A DNA stretch of 64,000 nt from Aestuariibaculum marinum (GTDB lineage: Bacteria > Bacteroidota > Bacteroidia > Flavobacteriales > Flavobacteriaceae), in NCBI RefSeq assembly GCF_014596975.1, contig NZ_JACVXD010000002.1:584653-648652 (forward strand), read 5' to 3'. A program made the position numbers and the translations under genes. This document shows, piece after piece, positions 31,617-41,866 of the stretch (position 1 is its first letter; every line of letters starts with the position of its first letter). The notes below the pieces were generated by a model, which was not told the origin of the DNA, did no database searches, and was given only the letters and a program-made list of their open reading frames with translations.

Positions 31617-33071
31617 ATGTCAACAATAAAAAAATTAAATAGAGCAAACGTTGGATTAGAAGATAAACGTCCAATTAAGATAGTACAGTTTGGTGAAGGA
31701 AACTTTTTAAGAGCCTTCATAGGATATGCTATCCAAGAATTAAATAAGAAAGCAGATTTTAATGCTGGAATTACAGTGGTGCAACCTATTGATAGAGGTT
31801 TGGTAAATATGCTAAACGATCAGGATGGGTTATATACGCTTTTCATGAAGGGTATTAAGAAAGGTGAAGAAATTCAGGAAGTTGAATTAATCGATAATAT
31901 TGTAAAAGGAGTAGATCCTTATGCTAATTTCGCTGAATATTTAAGCTTAGCCAAAGAAGAAAGTTTAGAGTTTATCATTTCTAACACAACAGAAGCAGGT
32001 ATTGCTTATGTAGAAAGTGACACTGCAGAAATGCAGCCGCCAAGTTCTTTCCCGGCAAAATTAACTGTGCTTCTTCATGAAAGATTTAAACACTTTAACG
32101 GTGATGCAAGTAAAGGATTAACCATCATTCCTTGTGAGTTAATCAATCATAACTCTGAAACCTTAAAGGAAATCATCTTAAGATACATTAAGGATTGGAA
32201 TTTAGGAGAGGATTTCAAAAACTGGATTTTAGAACACAATGCCTTCCACAGTACATTAGTTGATAGAATTGTACCTGGGTATCCTAAAGATGAAATCGAG
32301 GCTTATAACGCGCAGTTAGATTATGCAGATAACCTAATTGTTGCGGCAGAGGTGTTCTTATTATGGGTTATTGAAGGTGGTGATGACTTAAAAGCGAAAT
32401 TACCTTTCGATAAAACAAATCTAGATGTTAAGATTGTTGATGATATGCAACCGTACCGTACACGTAAAGTACGTATCTTAAACGGGGCGCATACAGCAAT
32501 GGTACCGTTCTCTTACCTTTACGGAAACAGAACAGTAAAACAATCTGTAGATAATGAATTTACAGGTGAGTTTATCAATAAGGCTGTATTTAACGAAATT
32601 ATAGATACTTTAGAAATGGATCGCGATGAGTTAAATAGCTTCGCAGAAGAGATTTTCGATCGTTTTAGAAATCCATTTATTATTCATAACTTATCTAGCA
32701 TTGCTTTAAATTCAATTTCTAAATTTAAAGTACGTGTGTTACCAAGTTTATTGGGGTATATAGAAGTACATGGTAAAGTTCCAGCTAACTTAACATATGC
32801 ATTTGCTGCCTTAATCCGTTTTTATAAAGGAACTTGGAATGGCGAAGAATTACCAGTTCAGGATAGTGAAGATATCGTAGCTAAATTTGCAGACATTTGG
32901 TCGTCTAACGATTACTCAGAAATAGCAAAACAAGCGTTATCAATAGTAGAGTACTGGGATACAGATTTAACAAAAGTTGATAATTTAGTTAATGCCGTGG
33001 CAATCGCTTTAGAAGAAATTGATACCAATGGCATTGAAGCAGGTTACGCCAATTACAGTGCGAAGCTTTAA
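31617..33071 (+). CDS. uxaB: tagaturonate reductase
   Basis: The 484-aa enzyme of the mannitol dehydrogenase/altronate oxidoreductase family has the N-terminal NAD-binding pattern PIKIVQFGEGNFLRAFIGY, the substrate region NTTEAGIAY, and the conserved C-terminal LNGAHTAMVPFSYLYGN. It reduces tagaturonate to altronate with NADH. The size and neighbours (uxaC, uxaA) favour UxaB over fructuronate reductase UxuB. It lies 34 bp after the transporter gene. Confidence 0.93.
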   Translation: MSTIKKLNRANVGLEDKRPIKIVQFGEGNFLRAFIGYAIQELNKKADFNAGITVVQPIDRGLVNMLNDQDGLYTLFMKGIKKGEEIQEVELIDNIVKGVDPYANFAEYLSLAKEESLEFIISNTTEAGIAYVESDTAEMQPPSSFPAKLTVLLHERFKHFNGDASKGLTIIPCELINHNSETLKEIILRYIKDWNLGEDFKNWILEHNAFHSTLVDRIVPGYPKDEIEAYNAQLDYADNLIVAAEVFLLWVIEGGDDLKAKLPFDKTNLDVKIVDDMQPYRTRKVRILNGAHTAMVPFSYLYGNRTVKQSVDNEFTGEFINKAVFNEIIDTLEMDRDELNSFAEEIFDRFRNPFIIHNLSSIALNSISKFKVRVLPSLLGYIEVHGKVPANLTYAFAALIRFYKGTWNGEELPVQDSEDIVAKFADIWSSNDYSEIAKQALSIVEYWDTDLTKVDNLVNAVAIALEEIDTNGIEAGYANYSAKL

Positions 33072-33103
33072 TTAGAAAAGTCAACGATAATACATTTTTT
33101 AAA

Positions 33104-34711
33104 ATGCAGAAGAAAATCATAAAAGTAAATGCGCCGGATAACGTAGCGGTAGCATTGGTGGATTTAAAGGCAGGAGACGTTGTTTCTTTTGAAGGAGAAG
33201 ATATTAAAATACTTTCAGATACCAAGTCCAAGCACAAAATCGCTTTACAACGTTTTGAGCCGGGAGACCGTATCATCATGTATAGCGTATTAGTTGGTTC
33301 GGCGAATGGTGTTATTGAAAAAGGTGATGTATTAACCACCGAAAATGTAAAACACCAAAGTGAGAAAGTATCCGGGAGAACAGAAACGGTTCAATGGACG
33401 GCTCCAGATGTTTCGAAATGGCAGGATAAAACCTTTATGGGGTACCACCGTGAAGATGGGCAGGTAGGAACAGAAAATGTATGGTTGTTTTTCCCATTAG
33501 TATTTTGCGAAAACCGTAACATTGAAATCTTAAAAGACGTTTTTGAACGGGAACTTTTAAAACAAAAGGTGAACCCTCACCAGATGTTATTACGTTCTCT
33601 AGTTAGTGGGAGCGATGAATCTGCTGTTGCAGAACAGTCAACCGATGTTTTCGATAATATCGATGTGAAGTTCATTACACACCCAGGTGGATGTGGAGGT
33701 ATCCGCCAGGATTCAGAGAGTTTAGCGAAGTTATTAGCAGGGTATGTTAATAACCCAAACGTTGCTGGATGTACCGTATTAAGTTTAGGGTGTCAAAACC
33801 TTCAAATTAGTGTGTTCAAAGAAGCTTTAGATGCTATTAACCCAAATTTAAACAAGCCTGTTTTAATTTATGAACAGCAACAAATGGGTACTGTAGATGA
33901 GATGTTAACAGCAATAGTTAAAGATTCTTTTGAAGCTATTAAAGAAGCCAATAAAATTGAACGTAAACCAGCGCCTTTATCTAAATTAAGAGTTGGTTTA
34001 GAGTGTGGAGGATCAGATGGATTCTCTGGTATATCGGCAAACCCGACTTTAGGTGCGGTTTCAGATTTATTAGTAGCCCTTAACGGAACAGCTGTTTTAG
34101 CAGAGTTTCCTGAGTTATGTGGTGTAGAGCAGGAGTTAGTTAACCGTTGTGTTGATGATGCCGATGGCGAGAAGTTTTTAGATTTAATGAAAGCTTACGA
34201 GAAATCGGTTGTTGATGCTGGTTCAGGTTTCGATATGAATCCGTCACCGGGTAACATTAAAGATGGTTTAATTACCGATGCTATGAAATCGGCTGGTGCA
34301 GCTAAAAAAGGAGGAACATCGCCTGTAAAAGACGTGTTAGACTATGGTGAGTATATCTCTAAACCAGGATTAAACTTATTATGTACTCCAGGGAATGATG
34401 TAGAGAGTACAACAGGTTTAGTTGGTTCTGGGGCTAATGTGGTATTGTTCACAACAGGATTAGGAACACCAACAGGTAACCCTATTGCACCAATTATTAA
34501 AGTGTCGTCTAATACCGAGTTGAAAGAAAAAATGCCGGATATTATCGATATTGAAACAGGTGCGGTAATTCGTGGTGAAAAGTCTATTGATGAAATGGCA
34601 GAAGAGATGTTGGATTTCATTATAGAAGTTGCCAGCGGTAGAATTCAAACTAAAGCCAAATTATTAAATCAAAACGATTTTATTCCTTGGCGTAGAGGAG
34701 TGTCTTTATAA
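33104..34711 (+). CDS. uxaA: altronate dehydratase
   Basis: In this 535-aa protein the N-terminal SAF domain (about residues 10-90) is followed by the large UxaA catalytic region with GYHREDGQVGTENVWLFFP, THPGGCGGIRQDS, LGCQNLQISVF and LECGGSDGFSGISANP, in which conserved Cys and His should bind iron. It removes water from altronate to give 2-keto-3-deoxygluconate, where the UxaC-UxaB branch and the KduD branch meet. The next enzymes, KdgK and KdgA, are not in the window. It is the last gene of the operon, before a bidirectional terminator. Confidence 0.95.
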   Translation: MQKKIIKVNAPDNVAVALVDLKAGDVVSFEGEDIKILSDTKSKHKIALQRFEPGDRIIMYSVLVGSANGVIEKGDVLTTENVKHQSEKVSGRTETVQWTAPDVSKWQDKTFMGYHREDGQVGTENVWLFFPLVFCENRNIEILKDVFERELLKQKVNPHQMLLRSLVSGSDESAVAEQSTDVFDNIDVKFITHPGGCGGIRQDSESLAKLLAGYVNNPNVAGCTVLSLGCQNLQISVFKEALDAINPNLNKPVLIYEQQQMGTVDEMLTAIVKDSFEAIKEANKIERKPAPLSKLRVGLECGGSDGFSGISANPTLGAVSDLLVALNGTAVLAEFPELCGVEQELVNRCVDDADGEKFLDLMKAYEKSVVDAGSGFDMNPSPGNIKDGLITDAMKSAGAAKKGGTSPVKDVLDYGEYISKPGLNLLCTPGNDVESTTGLVGSGANVVLFTTGLGTPTGNPIAPIIKVSSNTELKEKMPDIIDIETGAVIRGEKSIDEMAEEMLDFIIEVASGRIQTKAKLLNQNDFIPWRRGVSL

Positions 34712-34736
34712 TTGATATTCTAAGATTAGAATAATG

Positions 34737-34771
34737 AAAAAGCCAAGATTAAATAAATCTTGGCTTTTTTT
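34737..34771. terminator. bidirectional terminator between uxaA and a LacI gene
   Basis: AAAAAGCCAAGATT (34737-34750) / AATCTTGGCTTTTTT (34756-34770) with A and T tracts on both sides. Confidence 0.9.
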
Positions 34772-34796
34772 ATGTTGTTCACTAAATATTTCGAAA

Positions 34797-35837
34797 TCAG
34801 GCTTTGTCTAATATTTGAGATTTAAGAGATGATTTTCTAATGATAAGCTCCGGAGTAAGTACGACCTGTTTTTCTGATTTTATGCGCTTATCGTTATTGA
34901 CTTCTTCAAGGAAAACCTGGGCAGCCAAACGCCCCATTTCTATAGGGGATTGATCTACGGAAGTTATTGAGAGTTCCATAAAACGAGTAAATGGCTCATT
35001 ACTGAAACCAACCACACTAATATCTTCTGGTATTTTTAATCCGTGAGCTTTAATTTCCTGTATAGCTCCCAACGCCGTAAAATCACTGGCAGAGAAAATA
35101 GCATCAGGTCTATTTTCAAAGTTTAAGAGTTTTTTCATGGTTTTTCTGCCTTCTAATACCTTACTGTGTGTTTCGATAACTAAATTCTCATCAAATTCAA
35201 GTCCACTATCTAAAATAGCTTGTCTATAGCCTAAATAACGATTTTTAAATATAAGCAAAGATCGATCGTTAGAAAGGTGTGCTATCCGTCTGTAACCTTG
35301 GTCAATTAAATGTTTGGTTGCCTCGTAAGCGCCTTTAAAATCATCTATGGTTACAGAACTAATACCTTTGATTTCTTTCTTTCTATCAAAGAAAATTAAA
35401 GGGACATTTTTCTTTAAAAGTGCATTAAAACTTGTGTCACTATCTCCTTTGGCATTAGAAACAGACATAAGAATACCATCAACCTGTGCATTTAATAAGG
35501 AGTTAATATTTCCGGTTTCTAAAGCTTCTTGATCATGCGTTTGGCAGATGATAACATGATATCCTTGCGGGTAAAGTTCTTCTTCTATTCCCCTGATAAT
35601 AGAGGCAAAAAAGTTACTGTCTATACGAGGTACAATTACCCCAACATTGTAACTTTTTCCACTTTTAAGAGCCTGAGCAAGTTTGTTTTGCTCATAGTTC
35701 ATTTCTTTTGCTGTTTCGGCAACCAATTTACGGGTTGCCTCGCTTATTTTAGAGTTTCCATTTAAAGCTCTCGATACTGTAGCGGCAGTTATATTGAGCT
35801 TTTTCGCAATGTCATAAATGGTTGTCTTTTTCTTCAT
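34797..35837 (-). CDS. LacI-family repressor, copy 1
   Basis: The 346-aa protein has the DNA-binding part TTIYDIAKKLNITAATVSRA, the hinge NKLAQALKSGKSYNVGVIVP, and an effector domain. It is strongly similar along its whole length to the protein at 41867-42904, with recognition helix and hinge identical, so both should bind GTAATCGATT operators as found before the uronate operon and susC. The effector is probably a hexuronate or a KDG-type intermediate. The gene converges with the uronate operon and is divergent from susC, the usual place of a local repressor. It is preceded by the inverted repeat ACACTA/TAGTGT near 35868. Confidence 0.9.
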   Translation of the reverse strand: MKKKTTIYDIAKKLNITAATVSRALNGNSKISEATRKLVAETAKEMNYEQNKLAQALKSGKSYNVGVIVPRIDSNFFASIIRGIEEELYPQGYHVIICQTHDQEALETGNINSLLNAQVDGILMSVSNAKGDSDTSFNALLKKNVPLIFFDRKKEIKGISSVTIDDFKGAYEATKHLIDQGYRRIAHLSNDRSLLIFKNRYLGYRQAILDSGLEFDENLVIETHSKVLEGRKTMKKLLNFENRPDAIFSASDFTALGAIQEIKAHGLKIPEDISVVGFSNEPFTRFMELSITSVDQSPIEMGRLAAQVFLEEVNNDKRIKSEKQVVLTPELIIRKSSLKSQILDKA

Positions 35838-36042
35838 GCACTTATTTGGTTGAGTTGGTAAAAATACACTAAAATAATAGTGTTTGTGGTGGTTATGGTA
35901 AGTTGGATTTGCAGAAGTACAAGTTTGTGCTTTTGAAAAGCGTAGCTATGTGTTTTCTTTATTTATGATTAAAGCTGACAATATGATAATAATTTTAGTT
36001 AATAATTGGTTAGTTGTTATTTAAGAAGGAGGTTTATTGAAA
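35838..36042. other. intergenic region between LacI copy 1 and the susC promoter
   Basis: No gene. Near the LacI start (minus strand) is a -7-like TATTTTTA and an inverted repeat ACACTA/TAGTGT that may serve its own regulation. The remainder is AT-rich, with a short purine run AAGAAGGAGG at about 36023. Confidence 0.4.
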
Positions 36043-36090
36043 ATATATTGCAATATATAAATATTTTTCTATTTTTGTGTAATCGATTGC
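36043..36090 (+). promoter_or_regulatory. promoter and LacI-type operator of the first susC gene
   Basis: The perfect 16-bp palindrome ATATATTGCAATATAT (36043-36058) stands in the -33 region. The -7 box TATTTTTG (36070-36077) is followed at once by GTAATCGATTGC (36079-36090), the same operator at the same place as in front of the uronate operon. Repression by the two LacI proteins is the natural reading. The upstream palindrome may be the site of an additional regulator. Confidence 0.75.
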
Positions 36091-36299
36091 AGATTTGATG
36101 TAAATTTTTTTTAAAATATATCAGAGCATGAAAATTGCTAAGTAATGTGATCAAATTAAACTAAAATCCTAACCAGATTTTATGATGTAAACCAACTAAC
36201 AACTAAATAAAAACAAGCCTATGCATTAAACAATCTTCAAAACCAAACTAATTATTTATACTTCTTTTTGAAGTAAACAACTAAACTAAACAAACACAT
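36091..36299 (+). other. long 5' leader of the first susC mRNA
   Basis: From the predicted start near 36082 the leader is about 218 nt, long for this genome. It holds AAACCAACTA (36189-36198), AAACCAAACTA (about 36240-36250), a hairpin TACTTC/GAAGTA (36259-36275) and the AACTAAACTAAAC motif just before the start codon. Parts are complementary to the core of the small RNAs at 0.2-1.2 kb. Confidence 0.5.
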
Positions 36300-39200
36300 A
36301 TGAATTCAAGAAAGAGTGTGAAGTATTATTTCTTCTTACTAGGAATACTATTTTATTTACCTATTTATGCGCAGGAAGCACGTATAAGTGGTACCGTTTC
36401 AGACGAATCTGGAATACCATTACCAGGTGTTTCAGTAATTATTAAAAACTCCTCAACGGGAACAGCTACAGATTTTGATGGAAATTTTACATTAGAAGCA
36501 AAATCTACTGATGTATTAGTATTAAGTTTTTTAGGATATAAGAAACAAGAAGTGCCTGTTGGAGGAAAAACAACATTTTCTATTACCTTACAGGAAGAGG
36601 CAGGCCAGTTAGACGAAGTCGTTGTAATCGGTTACGGCAGTACAACAAGACGAGATGTCACTGGAGCAATTGCTTCGGTTTCTGGTGAAAAATTAGCTGC
36701 TGTTCCTGTACCAGATGTAGCACAAGCTTTACAGGGTAAATTACCGGGGGTTAGAGTTACAACACAGGATGGTCGTCCTGGTGCAGAAATATCTATTCGT
36801 GTACGAGGTGGGGGTTCCATTTCAGGTAGTAATGAACCACTATACATTGTAGACGGATTTCCTGTAGGATCTATCAGTAATATACCAAGTAACCAGATTG
36901 AGAGCATTGATGTTTTAAAAGATGCATCGTCTACAGCAATTTATGGTGCTCGTGGAGCAAATGGTGTTATTATTATTACCACCAAAGGAGGACGCTCAGG
37001 ACAACCAAAAGTAACCTATGATGGGTATACTCAATTTAGTGTAATTCCAGATTATATCCCTGTAATGGATGGTTACGATTATATTGCTTTTAACTGGGCT
37101 TACGCCGATGCCATCGGGACGCAATATACTGATGCATGGGAAAAACTTTGGTTAATAGGTTCTCAAAATGGAACAAATACCGAAGGGATAGACTATTATA
37201 AATCTGTACCAAGTAGAGATTATACAAAAGAACTTTATAATAGTGCATTTACCCATAACCATAATGTAAATATTTCTGGAGGTGATGACAATACAAAATA
37301 TTTGTTGGCATTAAACTATTTAGATCAAGAAGGAAATAAAGTTGGGTCGTCTTACGAAAGAGCAAATGCACAATTACGTTTAGACCAGGACTTAGGGGAA
37401 AAATTAAAATTCACCTTGAATACACGTTTTTCACAGGTTTCAGTAGGTGATAATGGAGGTAATTCTCAAGCCTATTGGTTCCGTCCTATAGATTCTGAAT
37501 ATATGTTAGGAGATTCCGATGTTACCAGCAATACTCAGTTAGGTGACTATATTGGATTATTGTATGATGAGTACAGCCCTATAGCTAATATAAACAGTAA
37601 TGTTTTAGATAATAAAGATCGTTCGTTAGTAGCGAATACCTCTCTAAGCTGGGAGATTGTAAACGGACTTACAGCAAAAACAAACTTTAGTTTAAGCAAT
37701 AGCTGGAGAATAAGTAAATCATGGGCAGGTGGTGTAGCAAATACTACAACAGAACCAGATGGTACTGAAGTTATTGGTCAGGCATCTATTCAACATGCTC
37801 AAGGGTGGAACTACCGATGGTTTAACACTTTAAATTATGATGTACAAGGCTTAGGCGATGATCATAAATTAGGTGTTTTAGCCGGTATGGAGGTCGCTGA
37901 TTCTGGTTCTGAATCAACACGGGTAAGAGGGCAGAAATATCCTATTTCATATGATGCCGAACGTGCTTGGGCAAATATCAGTTCTTATCTTGTAGCTGAA
38001 GGGCAAACAAATTATGAGCTAGAATCAAATACAGGAACACCTAACAGAGTACAATCTTATTTTGGTCGTTTAAATTATGGATACAAGGATAAGTACTTAT
38101 TTAATGCTACATTCCGTGCAGATGGATCATCTAAATTTTCACCTACAAATCAGTGGGGCTATTTCCCTGCAGGAGCTTTAGCATGGCGTGCTTCAGAAGA
38201 AGCGTTTTTAAGAGACGCCAGTTGGTTAGACGATTTAAAAGTTCGTGTATCTTACGGTTCGGTAGGTAACGATAATATTAGTGCAGAACGCTGGAAACAA
38301 AGTTGGAATCCAGGTAGCGACCCTACAAGGTTTTCAATAAATGAAATAAGACAACAATATTATAGTCCTGGAGCAGAAATAGCAAACCCTGATTTAAAAT
38401 GGGAAACAACGATTACAAGAAACTTAGGTGTTGATTTTACAGTATTAAACAGTAGGTTAAGCGGTACTGTTGAGGTCTATAAAAACTCGGTAGAAGATTT
38501 ATTAATGAGAGTGCCGGTTTCGGGTTTAACAGGGTTTGAAGCTACTTATGCCAACGTAGGAGCAACAAGTAATAGAGGTGTTGAAATTTCATTAAATGGA
38601 GCTATTGTGGCTTCAGAGGATTTTAATTTAAATGCGAGTTTCAATATCAATTTCAACAAAAATAATGTTGATGAATTAGATGACGCTATCAATGGAACCT
38701 ATAGCTCAGCCTGGGCAGGAGTACGTTTGCAGCCTTCACAAGATTATTATTTAAGGGTAGATGATCCAGTAGGTTTAATGCGTGGTTATCAACATGATGG
38801 ATGGTATACCACCGATGATTTTAATTATGATCCAAGCACACAAGTTTATACCTTAAAGGACGGAATTCCTGATTTAGATAGTGGTATTTTAGGTCCTATT
38901 TATGGTACAACAAATAATAAACCAGGAGCTCAGTCGGCTTACCCTGGAGTTCAGAAATTAAAAGATGTTAATGGTGATGGGGTTGTTGATAGTGAAGATA
39001 TAGGTGTAATTGGTAATGCAAATCCAAAACATACAGGAGGTTTCTCTTTAAATGGTAATTATAAAAATTTCGATTTCGGGTTTGATTTTACTTGGAGCTA
39101 CGGAAACGATATTTATAATGCATCGCATTTAGAGGCTTACTTAGGAAACAAGGAATCTGGGCTGTTCAGAAACAGATATCAGGAATTAGCAGGACATTAC

Positions 39201-39593
39201 AAACTTCATGATATTGTTAATGGGCAGTTAGTAAGAGTGGTTGAGCCATCCGCTTTAGATGCGCTTAATGCCAATGCTAAAACCTATTTACCATATGGGG
39301 AGTATGCTGCCATGTCAACATTTGCTATCGAGGACGGTTCTTATTTGAGATTGAATACAGCAACATTAGGATATACCTTGCCACAAGGTATTGTTGATAA
39401 ATTAGGAATTAACAAATTCCGTGTTTATAGTTCTATTTTCAATGTATTTACCTTAACCAATTATACAGGATTTGATCCAGAGGTAAACGTTGAAGAGAAA
39501 CAAAGTTCAGGCAGCTACCCAACTCCAGGATGGGATTATGGAGCGTATCCACGTTCACGTTCATTTACGTTTGGTGTTAATGTTGAATTTTAA
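36300..39593 (+). CDS. SusC-like TonB-dependent outer-membrane transporter
   Basis: The 1097-aa protein has a signal peptide (about residues 1-25), a carboxypeptidase-regulatory-like domain (26-107; GTVSDESGIPLPGVSVIIKN), a TonB-box-like DEVVVIGYGS, the plug (GALQGKLPGVRV-type region and GGGSISGSNEPLYIVDGFP), then a 22-strand barrel ending in an aromatic Phe (FGVNVEF). It imports oligosaccharides together with the SusD protein encoded 11 bp downstream. The LacI-type operator shared with the uronate operon points to uronate-containing oligosaccharides. Confidence 0.95.
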   Translation: MNSRKSVKYYFFLLGILFYLPIYAQEARISGTVSDESGIPLPGVSVIIKNSSTGTATDFDGNFTLEAKSTDVLVLSFLGYKKQEVPVGGKTTFSITLQEEAGQLDEVVVIGYGSTTRRDVTGAIASVSGEKLAAVPVPDVAQALQGKLPGVRVTTQDGRPGAEISIRVRGGGSISGSNEPLYIVDGFPVGSISNIPSNQIESIDVLKDASSTAIYGARGANGVIIITTKGGRSGQPKVTYDGYTQFSVIPDYIPVMDGYDYIAFNWAYADAIGTQYTDAWEKLWLIGSQNGTNTEGIDYYKSVPSRDYTKELYNSAFTHNHNVNISGGDDNTKYLLALNYLDQEGNKVGSSYERANAQLRLDQDLGEKLKFTLNTRFSQVSVGDNGGNSQAYWFRPIDSEYMLGDSDVTSNTQLGDYIGLLYDEYSPIANINSNVLDNKDRSLVANTSLSWEIVNGLTAKTNFSLSNSWRISKSWAGGVANTTTEPDGTEVIGQASIQHAQGWNYRWFNTLNYDVQGLGDDHKLGVLAGMEVADSGSESTRVRGQKYPISYDAERAWANISSYLVAEGQTNYELESNTGTPNRVQSYFGRLNYGYKDKYLFNATFRADGSSKFSPTNQWGYFPAGALAWRASEEAFLRDASWLDDLKVRVSYGSVGNDNISAERWKQSWNPGSDPTRFSINEIRQQYYSPGAEIANPDLKWETTITRNLGVDFTVLNSRLSGTVEVYKNSVEDLLMRVPVSGLTGFEATYANVGATSNRGVEISLNGAIVASEDFNLNASFNINFNKNNVDELDDAINGTYSSAWAGVRLQPSQDYYLRVDDPVGLMRGYQHDGWYTTDDFNYDPSTQVYTLKDGIPDLDSGILGPIYGTTNNKPGAQSAYPGVQKLKDVNGDGVVDSEDIGVIGNANPKHTGGFSLNGNYKNFDFGFDFTWSYGNDIYNASHLEAYLGNKESGLFRNRYQELAGHYKLHDIVNGQLVRVVEPSALDALNANAKTYLPYGEYAAMSTFAIEDGSYLRLNTATLGYTLPQGIVDKLGINKFRVYSSIFNVFTLTNYTGFDPEVNVEEKQSSGSYPTPGWDYGAYPRSRSFTFGVNVEF

Positions 39594-39604
39594 AAAAAGA
39601 GATT

Positions 39605-41779
39605 ATGAAAAAATTAATTTATATCATGCTGGCTGCAATGGTCCTTACCAATACAGCTTGCGAAAAAGATTTTTTAGAAGTTGAAGCACCCTCAAGTGTA
39701 GATGAAGATTTCGTGTTTGGTTCGCCTAGTGAGGCTTTTAAAGTACTGGCTGGGATGTACGACTATTGGCACGATTTAGATAGACTAATGTATTACGAAA
39801 CAGAAGTGGTGGGGTCAGATTCAGAGTGCCATCCGGAAAACTATAGTTCACAGGGTAGACATATTCCTGAAGGGCTTTTTGCTTCGGAGTACACCATTCA
39901 TGCAGGCGAGTCTGTAACGGAGTGGAATGAGTGTTATTTAATTATTAACCGCGTTAATATCATGTTAGAGGCTCTTGAAGCAAAACAAGAGTATCAAGAT
40001 GCTGTTAAGGCTGGTGAACCAAGTGCCTGGACCCAATTATACGGAGAAGCTGTGGCGTTTCGTGCGACATGTTATAAGCTGTTAATTCGTTATTTTGGCG
40101 ATGTGCCTTATTTTGATTACCCAATTAGAAATACTGCACAAACAGATACTTTAGGATTGACATCACGAGATGTGATTTACGATAAAGAAATCGCAGCGTT
40201 AAAAGCAGCTACACCTTTAATGTATCGTTTAGGAGATGGCGGTTTAACGGCTGAGCGTTTCTCCGGAACTTATGCCGATGCAGTTATCGGTAGAATGGCC
40301 TTCGATGCCGCTGGATATCAGTTACGTCGTACGAATTTTGATTATGGTAATGTAGCTTTTGATCAAATAGGGGTTGAAAACTCAACCTGGCAAGCTAAAT
40401 ATGTAAGACGTACAGATTGGATGGATTATATGCAAATCGCTAAAGAGCATTATCTAAAAGTGGTAAATAATCCGGGATCAGCAATACTATTAGAATCAGA
40501 TGAAAGAGGTGCAGGGTTTAATAACCCATTCCAAAGAAACTTCCAGTATCTGATGGATTTGGAAGTTAGTCCGGAATCTATTTTTGAAGCGGGTTATACC
40601 AGAGGACAAAATTCCGATTTCCCTTATTCATTTGGTCGTCCATCAGGAGGGGGTAGCCGTAATGCATACCCATGTAAAAATTACGGACAAAGTCGCGTGT
40701 ATGCCAGTTTCTATTATGGCGAGTTTATGCCAAACGATAAGCGTCGTGATGTTACCGCTTGTGTAACGGCAAATTCTGGAGCAGCATCAGAGATTTTAAT
40801 CAATTTCCAACCAGGTAGCCGTGAAAAGGGTGGTTTAGCAAATAATAAGTTAGATGAATCGCGTTTTGCTGATCCTTACACAGCACGCCAGCGTCAATCA
40901 GGCTGTAACTGGCAGCAATTAAGAATGGCAGATGTGATGTTAGATTTAGCTTATGCTTCGGCTGCAACAGGTGATGAAGGTACCGCAAAAACATACTTAA
41001 CAAAAGTAAGAAGCCGTGCATTCTCTTCAGCAGATCAGGCAACTTATGTAACAGGATATGTGAATGCACTTTCGGGTCAGGATTTATTAGACGCCATTGC
41101 ACAGGAACGTAAATTGGAATTAGCTGCTGAAGGTAAAACACGTTGGGATATGACGCTTTACGGAACCATGCCAGAGCGTATAAAAAAATTACGTGATACT
41201 CAAATTGCAATGGTTGAAGGATTAAATTCTGATGGGTACTATACCTTTGCCGAAACAGGAATGACCATTTCTAATTTTGTTTGGACTAAGTATGTTAATA
41301 TCAAGGAGGATATCGATCCGTCTTTAAATTTATTAACTACTCAAGCCCCAGATGGAATTACAACGACAGATCCAACTTACCCTGTATTAGTACCAGGATG
41401 GAGAGGAACGAGCGATTTATGGACAGATTATATTTCGACTTTAGCTAGTGACAAAGTGAATTTAGCGATTCGCGGTTTATACGAATATATTGATCCGGAT
41501 GGCCCTGTAGCTTTAGCTTTGGAAGCTGATGGTTACAAAAAGCAACCTTGGGGAGCATATATTGTGGGAGCTAAGGAGGTTAAGGATGATAATGGAGTTG
41601 TCATAGATTGGGAAATAACAGGAAACGAAACTCAGTATACATCCGATATATTTAAAGGATATCCAGATTCTTATTATAGTGCTGGAGAACCACCACGTTA
41701 TATAAGAGCTATTCCATATGAAACTTTAGTGTCATCAAATGGAAATATAACTCAAGGGTACGGACACGCATCAGAGTAA
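39605..41779 (+). CDS. SusD/RagB-like outer-membrane glycan-binding lipoprotein
   Basis: The 724-aa protein has a signal peptide with lipobox TNTAC (Cys19), then the SusD superfamily region with AVAFRATCYKLLIRYFGDVP and, near the C-terminal half, RKLELAAEGKTRWDMTLYGT. The partner SusC is encoded directly upstream. At 724 residues it is longer than the typical 500-600. The extra length lies mainly in the middle (about 210-330) and the C-terminal 150 residues. It should cap the SusC barrel and bind its glycan at the surface. A terminator follows. Confidence 0.93.
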   Translation: MKKLIYIMLAAMVLTNTACEKDFLEVEAPSSVDEDFVFGSPSEAFKVLAGMYDYWHDLDRLMYYETEVVGSDSECHPENYSSQGRHIPEGLFASEYTIHAGESVTEWNECYLIINRVNIMLEALEAKQEYQDAVKAGEPSAWTQLYGEAVAFRATCYKLLIRYFGDVPYFDYPIRNTAQTDTLGLTSRDVIYDKEIAALKAATPLMYRLGDGGLTAERFSGTYADAVIGRMAFDAAGYQLRRTNFDYGNVAFDQIGVENSTWQAKYVRRTDWMDYMQIAKEHYLKVVNNPGSAILLESDERGAGFNNPFQRNFQYLMDLEVSPESIFEAGYTRGQNSDFPYSFGRPSGGGSRNAYPCKNYGQSRVYASFYYGEFMPNDKRRDVTACVTANSGAASEILINFQPGSREKGGLANNKLDESRFADPYTARQRQSGCNWQQLRMADVMLDLAYASAATGDEGTAKTYLTKVRSRAFSSADQATYVTGYVNALSGQDLLDAIAQERKLELAAEGKTRWDMTLYGTMPERIKKLRDTQIAMVEGLNSDGYYTFAETGMTISNFVWTKYVNIKEDIDPSLNLLTTQAPDGITTTDPTYPVLVPGWRGTSDLWTDYISTLASDKVNLAIRGLYEYIDPDGPVALALEADGYKKQPWGAYIVGAKEVKDDNGVVIDWEITGNETQYTSDIFKGYPDSYYSAGEPPRYIRAIPYETLVSSNGNITQGYGHASE

Positions 41780-41812
41780 TAAAACAGAGTTTAGTTTATT
41801 AATAGTTCATTA

Positions 41813-41844
41813 AAACCCCGCATTATAAATATAATGCGGGGTTT
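41813..41844. terminator. bidirectional terminator between susD and LacI copy 2
   Basis: AAACCCCGCATTATA (41813-41827) / TATAATGCGGGGTTT (41830-41844), a perfect stem whose apical pairs must open as the loop. A-rich and T-rich flanks. Confidence 0.9.
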
Positions 41845-41866
41845 GTTGTTTATGATTTTATCTAAG

